Of a stretch of DNA of 10,425 bases, positions 1 through 5,693 are shown piece after piece (positions within the stretch are counted from its first letter, which is position 1; the number at the start of each line of letters is the position of its first letter). The notes below the pieces were generated by a model. It was not told where the DNA came from and did no database searches. It saw only the letters and a list, made by a program, of their open reading frames with translations. Origin of the DNA: Deltaproteobacteria bacterium (GTDB taxonomy: Bacteria; Desulfobacterota; Binatia; UBA9968); the NCBI GenBank assembly GCA_016183075.1, contig JACPFH010000412.1:1-10425 (forward strand). Direction: 5' to 3'. The position numbers and the translations under genes are program-made.

Positions 1-1
1 A

Positions 2-1351
2 GTGACGGCGTCTTCTCCGGCCGTCGAGACAAAAGCCCAGGGAGGAGCAGTCGCCTTCTGGGCCTTGATGGCCTTCACGTTCATCCTGCTCGTCTCGCCT
101 CAGAGCTTCTTTCCTGTGCTGGAACCTTTTCGCCTTGCGCTCGTGAGCGCCGCGTTCGCCGCCGGCGCTTACCTCTTGGAGAGGTTTTTTCGCCGCGAGG
201 CTATAGGCCTGCTCACGCGGGAGATGGCCATCGTAGCCGGCCTGGTTGCCCTGGCGATTCTGACAGTTCCGTTCTCGTACTGGCCCGGCGGAAGCGTCTC
301 GGTCCTTTTTGACATATATCTTAAAACTCTCGTGGTCTTCTGGCTCCTTGGCAATACGGTGAACACGCTCGATAGGCTCCGCAAGGTTGCCTGGGGACTC
401 AGCCTGATGGCCGTCCCTCTGGCCCTTACGGCGGTGAGAAACTCCATCGCCGGAATCTTCATCCGGGAATCGATAGAGGTAAAGCGCATCGACGGCTACG
501 GCGCGTTCCTTACCGGAAACCCGAACGACCTCGCGCTCATGCTCAACCTCATCCTCCCTCTGACGGCGGCTCTTTTTCTGATTCAGAGGCGAACCGGTGG
601 CCGGATCCTTCTTCTCGGTATGATCCTGCTCAACGCGATCGCCGTGATGCTCACGTTCTCCCGCGGCGGCTTTCTCACCCTTGCCGTTCTTTGCCTCTGG
701 GGAATATGGCGGCTAAAGAGCTGGGTCATGCGGCTCGGCGCGATCGCGGCTATGGTCTTTTTCGTCTTTTTCCTCGGGCTTTTTTCTTCGAGCTATACGG
801 AGCGCCTGGGCACCATCGTGGACATCGAGGCGGATCCAACCGACTCCGCCCAATGGCGTTGGAAAGATACCCTGGCCGCCGTGCGCCTTGTCGCGCGCAA
901 TCCGATCATCGGCGCCGGAATGGGAATGAACGTCCTGGCTCTGAACCAAGAGGTAGGTGCTTCTCACTGGAACGAGATCCATAATGTCTATCTCGAATAT
1001 GCGGTCGATCTGGGTCTCCCCGGTCTCTTTCTCTTTACCGCGTTGCTCATCGCCTGCCTCAAGAACGCGAGCTTCGTGCGCAAACGGTGCCAGGGCGTCC
1101 CGGGCCTGCGCGAACTTTTCCACCTTGCCGGCGGGATCGAGTTGAGCCTCATCGCCTTTTCCGTGGCGGCGTTGTTTTATCCGGTCGGTTATCAGTTCTA
1201 TTTCTATTACCTCGCGGGATTGGCTGTGGCGGTCAAGGCGATCTACTTGAATGGCGGGGCGGACCGCTCGCTAGAAAAACAGAGCGGGTTTTTGAGCACA
1301 AAGGACAGAATCCAGCCGGGAAGCTACCGGCTACTGAACACTGAATTCTAG
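2..1351 (+). CDS. O-antigen polymerase/ligase-like membrane protein (Wzy_C type), 5' end uncertain
   Basis: Polytopic inner-membrane protein of the O-antigen ligase/polymerase (Wzy_C) superfamily. These proteins join or polymerise lipid-linked glycans on the periplasmic face. About 10-12 hydrophobic segments are visible, starting near residue 18 and ending near 418. Family signatures are the Ser-Arg-Gly-Gly motif at residues 220-223, just after a hydrophobic stretch, and a long loop (about 265-325) followed by His327-Asn328 and a Gly-Leu-Pro-Gly-Leu stretch, the usual Wzy_C ending. The first usable codon is a GTG at position 2. The window opens one base earlier, so the true start may lie upstream; the N-terminus nevertheless looks nearly complete, with a short polar leader before the first membrane segment. 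The gene ends 6 nt before the glycosyltransferase, so the two are probably co-transcribed. It resembles the putative O-glycosylation ligases of exosortase loci, but no exosortase is in the window. Polymerase versus ligase cannot be decided. Confidence 0.85.
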   Translation: MTASSPAVETKAQGGAVAFWALMAFTFILLVSPQSFFPVLEPFRLALVSAAFAAGAYLLERFFRREAIGLLTREMAIVAGLVALAILTVPFSYWPGGSVSVLFDIYLKTLVVFWLLGNTVNTLDRLRKVAWGLSLMAVPLALTAVRNSIAGIFIRESIEVKRIDGYGAFLTGNPNDLALMLNLILPLTAALFLIQRRTGGRILLLGMILLNAIAVMLTFSRGGFLTLAVLCLWGIWRLKSWVMRLGAIAAMVFFVFFLGLFSSSYTERLGTIVDIEADPTDSAQWRWKDTLAAVRLVARNPIIGAGMGMNVLALNQEVGASHWNEIHNVYLEYAVDLGLPGLFLFTALLIACLKNASFVRKRCQGVPGLRELFHLAGGIELSLIAFSVAALFYPVGYQFYFYYLAGLAVAVKAIYLNGGADRSLEKQSGFLSTKDRIQPGSYRLLNTEF

Positions 1352-1357
1352 GGGCGC

Positions 1358-2545
1358 ATGGAGACAAGTAAAATAAAGCTGCTCGAGTTCATACACCTCT
1401 TTTATATCGGCGGGACCGAGAGGCAATTCGTCAATCTGGGGCAGGCTCTTGACGGTTCCAAATTCGAGCTGCACTTTGCCTGCCTGGAGCGAGAAGGCGA
1501 ATACCTCAAGGAGATCGAGGCCCTGGGCGCCCCGCTTGTCGAGCACAGGATCAGCAGTCTCCTCCATGGCGCAACGCTCAGAGAGCAGCTCAGGTTCGCC
1601 CGCTATCTCAAGCAACATCGTATTCAAATCATGCATTCCTATAGCTTCTATCCCAATTTCTTTGCCGTGCCCGCCGCGAGATTGGCCGGGGTCCCCGTCA
1701 TCATCGCTTCCATCAGGGACACCGGTGTATATCTCACTCCGATGCGCCGGCGAGCGCAGAGAATCGTGTGCCGACTCGCGCACCGCATCGTCGCGAACTC
1801 GGAGGCAGTGAAGAGCTGGCTGATCTCGGAAGGATACGATGCCGGCAAGATCGCGGTCATCCGAAACGGCATCGATATCTCGCGCTTCGTCAATGCTCGC
1901 CGCGACGGCCGGGTTCACCGGGAGCTTGGAATACCTTCCGAGGCCCCCCTGATCGGCATGATCTGCCGCCTAAAACCGCTCAAAGGGATCGATTACTTTC
2001 TGGAGGCGGCGGCGATCGTGCTCCACCGCTTTCCCGACGCGCGCTTCCTGATCGTGGGCGGGGATGGAGACGATCGCGCTTATCGCAGGGAGCTTGAGGG
2101 CTACGCGCGCGACCTCGCTCTGGAAGGGCGGGTCTTTTTCATGGAGTTCCGGCTCGATGTGCCCGAGGTTTTGGCGGAGCTGGCGCTTTCGGTTCTACCA
2201 TCGCTCAGCGAGGGGTTGCCTAATTCTGTCCTGGAGGCGATGGCGGCCGGTGTGCCCGTGGTGGCCACGAGAGTGGGAGGGAATCCCGAAGCCGTAGAGG
2301 ACGGCGTGAGCGGTCTTCTGGTTCCGCCGCAAGATTCCGCGGCTCTTGCGCGCGCCATGTGCCGCATTCTCCGGGATCCCGAGCTGGCTTCTCGCTTCGG
2401 CCAGGTGGGGAGGCGGCGCGTGGCCGAGCAGTTTTCGATCGAGCGCATGACGCGGGCGACAGAAGGGCTTTATCTTGAGCTACTGCAACGCCAGGGCATG
2501 CGACAACGGACCGCGTTGCGGGATGCGGAAGCTTCGGGCTTCTAG
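1358..2545 (+). CDS. GT4-family glycosyltransferase (GT-B fold)
   Basis: Cytoplasmic or membrane-associated glycosyltransferase, 395 aa, likely to add a sugar from a nucleotide-sugar donor to a lipid-linked glycan precursor. The N-terminal acceptor half carries the Gly-Gly-Thr-Glu motif near residues 19-22, as in many retaining GT4 enzymes. The C-terminal donor half has Arg-Leu-Lys-Pro-Leu-Lys-Gly near residue 205 and the E-x7-E motif (Glu285 and Glu293) inside a Ser-Glu-Gly-Leu-Pro-Asn block, followed by the usual Ala-Ala-Gly-Val-Pro-Val-Val-Ala segment. Length is normal for the family. The ATG follows a purine-rich AGGGG and lies 6 nt after the previous stop, indicating an operon. The TAG stop sits exactly at the left end of the MITE-like element. 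The C-terminal helix looks complete, so the insertion probably did not remove functional sequence. Donor and acceptor sugars cannot be read from the sequence. Confidence 0.93.
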   Translation: METSKIKLLEFIHLFYIGGTERQFVNLGQALDGSKFELHFACLEREGEYLKEIEALGAPLVEHRISSLLHGATLREQLRFARYLKQHRIQIMHSYSFYPNFFAVPAARLAGVPVIIASIRDTGVYLTPMRRRAQRIVCRLAHRIVANSEAVKSWLISEGYDAGKIAVIRNGIDISRFVNARRDGRVHRELGIPSEAPLIGMICRLKPLKGIDYFLEAAAIVLHRFPDARFLIVGGDGDDRAYRRELEGYARDLALEGRVFFMEFRLDVPEVLAELALSVLPSLSEGLPNSVLEAMAAGVPVVATRVGGNPEAVEDGVSGLLVPPQDSAALARAMCRILRDPELASRFGQVGRRRVAEQFSIERMTRATEGLYLELLQRQGMRQRTALRDAEASGF

Positions 2546-2715
2546 TGTCGTGTGTCAGGAATTCGACGAAGAAATCTGTGCTCCGTTTGTGTCATTCCCG
2601 CGAAAGCGGGAATCCAGAGCTGCTCGAATTCCCTGGATTCCGGCTCTCGCGAGCTGCCGCCCGCTCGGCCGGAATGACGGTCCCAATTAGCCCACGATTT
2701 TGTGACACACCACAC
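2545..2715. mobile_element. MITE-like element, copy 1 (IS630/Tc1-like, non-coding)
   Basis: A 171-bp non-coding element that recurs at 5503-5674 in the same orientation. Its ends are inverted repeats: left GTGTCGTGTGTCAG and the complement of the right end GTGTGGTGTGTCAC agree at 12 of 14 bases. TA precedes the left end (2543-2544), while TG follows the right end, so a TA target duplication is only half preserved here. Two internal hairpins are seen. ATTCCCGC/GCGGGAAT (2594-2601 with 2606-2613, loop GAAA) is the palindrome common to many proteobacterial repeats. ATTCCGGC/GCCGGAAT (2637-2644 with 2668-2675) is the second. The unit GTCATTCC...GGAATGAC spans 2591-2678. There is no T-run after either stem, so an intrinsic terminator is not supported. 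The remaining gap, 2716-2768, holds the monooxygenase ribosome site and no convincing promoter. Confidence 0.7.
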
Positions 2716-2768
2716 TGAGCCTTTCAGCCCTCAGCAATCAGCTAAACTAAAAGGGTAGGGAGAGAATC

Positions 2769-3875
2769 ATGGAACAAGCAGGAATGATGATCGAGACCCC
2801 GCTTTCGGCTGCGGAGGCCATCGGGTCGAAAGAAAATTCCGCGCCTGGCGGCAAGCCCGGCGGCGCCATCGAGCTATTCTCCACATGCCCAGGCTCCGAC
2901 GGCGTCCCGAGGGAGCGCTATCTCGAGAGCGTCATCGATGTGGCCCGCTGGAGCGAGGAAGCGGGATGCAAAGGCATCTTGGTCTACACGGACAACTCTC
3001 TTTTAGATCCCTGGATCATCTCTCAGATCATCATGCAAAACACCCGGGCCCTCTGTCCGCTCGTCGCCATCCAGCCTATCTACATGCATCCTTACACCGT
3101 GGCCAAGATGATTACCTCTTTCGGCTATCTTTATGGCCGGCGCATGTACCTGAATATGGTCGCCGGAGGATTCAAGAACGACCTCATCGCGCTCAACGAC
3201 ACCACGCCCCACGATAAAAGGTATGAGCGCTTGATCGAGTACACCCAGATCATTCAGAAGCTCCTGGAGGGAGGTTCCGCGGTCGACTACGCGGGCGAGT
3301 TTTATAAGACCGAGAAGTTAAAGTTGGCGCCTCCTCTACCGCGAGAGCTCTTCCCGGGAATTTTCGTCTCCGGCTCTTCGGATGCGGGTCTCGCTGCGGC
3401 AAAGGTCATGGGTGCCACCGCAGTGAAGTATCCCCGACCCCCGAGCGAGGAAGAGCCGCAGAGCGATCATGGTATCCGTTGCGGCATCCGCGTCGGGATT
3501 ATTGCCCGCGAGGAGGAAGATGAAGCTTGGAAGATCGCGCGCGCTCGCTTTCCTGAGGATCGCAAGGGCCAGTTGACCCACCAGATGGCGATGAAGGTCA
3601 CCGATTCCGTCTGGCACAAGCAGCTCTCCGAGTCGGGACAACGCGCCGACGGCCCGTACTGGCTGGTCCCTTTTGAGCATTACAAGACCATGTGCCCTTA
3701 TCTCGTCGGAAGCTATGAGCGTGTGGCGGGGGAATTAGCCAGGTATATCCGGCTCGGATACGCCACGTTCATTCTGGATATCCCACCGAGCCCGGCGGAG
3801 CTTTGTCACACCAACATCGCCTTTCAAAAAGCGCTGGAGGAAGCGAGATGGCAGGACTACTGCAAGACTACGTAA
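2769..3875 (+). CDS. LLM class flavin-dependent monooxygenase (SsuD-like)
   Basis: A 368-aa TIM-barrel flavoprotein of the bacterial luciferase-like superfamily, closest in pattern to alkanesulfonate monooxygenases (SsuD, about 380 aa). Such enzymes use FMNH2 and O2 delivered by a separate reductase, none of which is encoded here. Family features are the Ala/Gly-rich strand with Gly-Ile-Leu-Val-Tyr-Thr-Asp near residue 73, the Asn-Met-Val-Ala-Gly segment near residue 131, the Arg-Tyr-Glu-Arg helix near 150 and the Gly-Ser-Ser-Asp segment near 202, corresponding to the SsuD Gly-Gly-Ser-Ser block. About 30 polar N-terminal residues precede the barrel. ATG 2769 follows GGAG (2759-2762) at 6 nt spacing; Met6 and Met7 are weaker alternatives. 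Its last 28 nt overlap the start of ligase copy 1, implying translational coupling and a shared pathway. A role in oxidising a carrier-bound aminoacyl group or a glycan precursor is inference; desulfonation is the family default. Confidence 0.85.
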   Translation: MEQAGMMIETPLSAAEAIGSKENSAPGGKPGGAIELFSTCPGSDGVPRERYLESVIDVARWSEEAGCKGILVYTDNSLLDPWIISQIIMQNTRALCPLVAIQPIYMHPYTVAKMITSFGYLYGRRMYLNMVAGGFKNDLIALNDTTPHDKRYERLIEYTQIIQKLLEGGSAVDYAGEFYKTEKLKLAPPLPRELFPGIFVSGSSDAGLAAAKVMGATAVKYPRPPSEEEPQSDHGIRCGIRVGIIAREEEDEAWKIARARFPEDRKGQLTHQMAMKVTDSVWHKQLSESGQRADGPYWLVPFEHYKTMCPYLVGSYERVAGELARYIRLGYATFILDIPPSPAELCHTNIAFQKALEEARWQDYCKTT

Positions 3876-5465
3876 CCGCTCAAGCCGAAAAAAGGCCCCA
3901 GGCGACAGCCGTCGTTCTGAACCAGGACAGGTTGACGTACGGCGAGCTCGACGCGCTTTCCAACCGTCTGGCCGGGATACTTCGAGACGGGGGCTGTAAC
4001 CCCGGAGATCGAGTTTGCCTGCTGATGCCGAAATCCCCGGCAGCGATCGTGGGCCTGCTGGCTATCTACAAGGCCGATGCCATCTATGTGCCGCTGGACC
4101 CGCTGAGTCCGGCGCCGAGGCTGGCGCGCATGGTAGATTCCTGTGAGCCTTGCTGGGTCCTGGCGGCAGGACCGGTCGCGCCCCTGCTCGACGACATCGC
4201 GCGCCAAACGAGAGTGCCGCTTTCCGTCGGCTGGTTGGCCCCGGAAAGGGAAGAGGGAGAGACCTTCCGGGCGGAGTTCTCCTGGGCCGACTTGCCCGGC
4301 TATCCCGCAGCTCCTCCCGGCTACCGCAATACCCCGCAGGATGCCGCCCACATCCTCTTCACGTCCGGATCGACCGGGACCCCCAAAGGGGTCGTGATCA
4401 CCCACTCCAATGTGATCCATTTCATAGAGTGGGCGAAGGAATACTTCGGCATGGGCCCTTCGGATCGGGTTTCGGGTCATTTTCCGCTCAACTTTGATCT
4501 ATCCATGTTTGATATCTTCGGCGCCTTCGCTGCGGGGGCTGAGCTCCACCTGGTTCCCCCGGAAACCAACATCCTTCCTAACAAACTGGCCAAGTTCATT
4601 CGGGACTCCGAGCTGGAGCCACATGGCGAAGGTTGATGTCGTGAGGTTCGATGACTTCCCGGCCTTGCGGCAGCTCCTGTGGTGCGGAGAGGTTTTTCCA
4701 ACTCCCGCCCTGATTTACTGGATGAAGCGCCTCCCCCACGCGCGCTTCACCAACCTCTACGGTCCCACCGAGGCTACCATTGCGAGCAGTTATTACACGG
4801 TGCCAAAGTGTCCTGCTGATGAGAGGGCATTGATTCCCATCGGCGTCGCCTGCGCCGGGGAGGAGATGCTCGTTCTGGACGAGGACCTCGCGCCTCCGTC
4901 TCGGGGAGAAGTAGGGGATCTCTACATCGGTGGGGTCGGCCTCAGCCCGGGGTACTGGAGGGATCCGGAGAAGACCGAGAAAGTTTTTCTGCCCAACCCG
5001 CACAGCCAGGATGCCGCCGACCGCATTTACAAGACCGGCGACCTGGCAAAGATCGGCAAGGATGGTCTGGTCTATTTCCTCGGGCGAGCCGACTCCCAGA
5101 TCAAGAGCCGGGGTTACCGCGTCGAGCTGGGCGAGATTGAAGCGGCCTTGAGCGCGGTCGACGGTTTGCAGGAGAGCGCCGTGGTGGCTGTCCCTACCAA
5201 CGGCTTCGAAGGGAACCGCATCTGCTGCGCCTATGTCTCCCTCCCGAACCATGACACGAGCCCCGAGACTCTACGCAAGGCATTGAGCGCGCTATTGCCG
5301 GGTTACATGCTGCCGTCCACGTGGATGGCTCTGCAAAGCCTGCCTAGAAATGGCAACGGGAAAATTGATCGGCCGAGACTTGTGGAAGAGTTCAAGCACG
5401 ATGCATCCCCTGTTCAACGCGGCTCAGAAACGGTCGACCTTCATCCTGAACATTCCCACCCATAG
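3848..5465 (+). pseudogene. DltA/NRPS-like AMP ligase, copy 1, frameshifted by net 29-nt deletion
   Basis: This is an adenylate-forming (ANL) enzyme closely related to the intact ligase downstream. ATG 3848 follows GGAGG (3836-3840) at 7 nt and aligns with the start of the paralogue. The first frame (262 aa, stop TGA 4634-4636) holds the P-loop at residues 171-181 and the Phe-Asp-Leu-Ser pocket motif. After Ser-Glu-Leu the alignment jumps. The paralogue has 34 nt (6468-6501) where this copy has 5 nt (4616-4620), a net loss of 29 nt that shifts the frame. The remainder (Tyr-Gly-Pro-Thr-Glu, Tyr-Lys-Thr-Gly-Asp, Asn-Gly-Lys-Ile-Asp with the catalytic Lys) continues in the new frame to 5465. The lost block is Thr-Gln-Trp-Phe-Ser-Val-Pro-Ser-Ile-Leu-Asn plus half a codon, part of the substrate-pocket wall. 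Both halves are otherwise undecayed, so the break is recent, an assembly error, or tolerated as two polypeptides through ATG 4623, which overlaps the first stop. Confidence 0.8.
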
Positions 5466-5502
5466 GGACGAGTTCCATCATATCCATATTCCGTTTCACC
5501 TA

Positions 5503-5674
5503 GCGTGCTGACTCAGAAATTCGACGAAAAAATACGCGCTCCGGTTGTGTCATTCCCGCGCAAGCGGGAATCCAGAATTCCTTATATTTCCTGGATTCCG
5601 GCTCGCGTCAGCCTAAGGCTGACTTGGCCGGAATGACGTGAGGAAATCTGCGAAGTATTTGAGAGACACCACAC
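5503..5674. mobile_element. MITE-like element, copy 2 (TA-flanked)
   Basis: A 172-bp second copy of the element at 2545-2715, in the same orientation. TA lies directly outside both ends (5501-5502 and 5675-5676), the pattern left by IS630/Tc1-type insertion and by Correia-like MITEs. The terminal inverted repeats are more worn than in copy 1, with about 9 of 14 bases matching. The first hairpin is ATTCCCGC/GCGGGAAT (5552-5559 with 5564-5571, loop GCAA). The second is ATTCCGGC/GCCGGAAT (5595-5602 with 5627-5634), and inside it lies a near-perfect palindrome GTCAGCCT-A-AGGCTGAC (5607-5623) that copy 1 lacks. The block from about 5518 to 5575 is almost identical to copy 1. The element fills nearly all of the gap between the two ligase genes; the 35 nt before it show nothing recognisable. 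Confidence 0.75.
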
Positions 5675-5680
5675 TAGCGT

Positions 5681-5686
5681 GGGAGG
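5681..5686 (+). promoter_or_regulatory. Ribosome binding site that fixes the start of ligase copy 2
   Basis: GGGAGG lies 7 nt before ATG 5694. An in-frame GTG at 5679 overlaps this site and cannot use it, so the ATG is the real start. The resulting N-terminus also aligns with copy 1 (Met-x-x-Leu-Leu-Gln-Asp). The site begins 5 nt after the right TA of the MITE, so the whole mRNA leader just upstream is element sequence. Confidence 0.75.
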
Positions 5687-5693
5687 CGACGAA

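Noticed and set aside
713..1123. Minus-strand ORFs opposite the polymerase, ligase and GNAT genes
   Set aside because: All overlap well-supported plus-strand genes, have charged low-complexity translations and lack ribosome sites or recognisable motifs.
2594..2613. CRISPR-like repeat
   Set aside because: The palindromic unit occurs once per element, with two copies about 3 kb apart and no regular spacers.
2591..2678. Intrinsic terminators in the MITE hairpins
   Set aside because: The stems in both copies lack a following T-run, and their sequence is explained by a dispersed repeat.
2475..2690. Small ORF running from the glycosyltransferase into the MITE
   Set aside because: It lies in another frame of the glycosyltransferase end and the non-coding element, and its composition is that of the repeat.
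2716..2768. Promoter for the monooxygenase gene
   Set aside because: An AT-rich TAAACT is present, but no convincing -35 box at proper spacing can be seen.
3803..3847. Upstream ATG for ligase copy 1
   Set aside because: It would read 45 nt further inside the monooxygenase gene without a ribosome site; ATG 3848 has GGAGG at 7 nt and matches the paralogue.
5679..5693. GTG start 15 nt upstream of ligase copy 2
   Set aside because: It overlaps the GGGAGG ribosome site that serves ATG 5694, and the extra residues do not align with copy 1.
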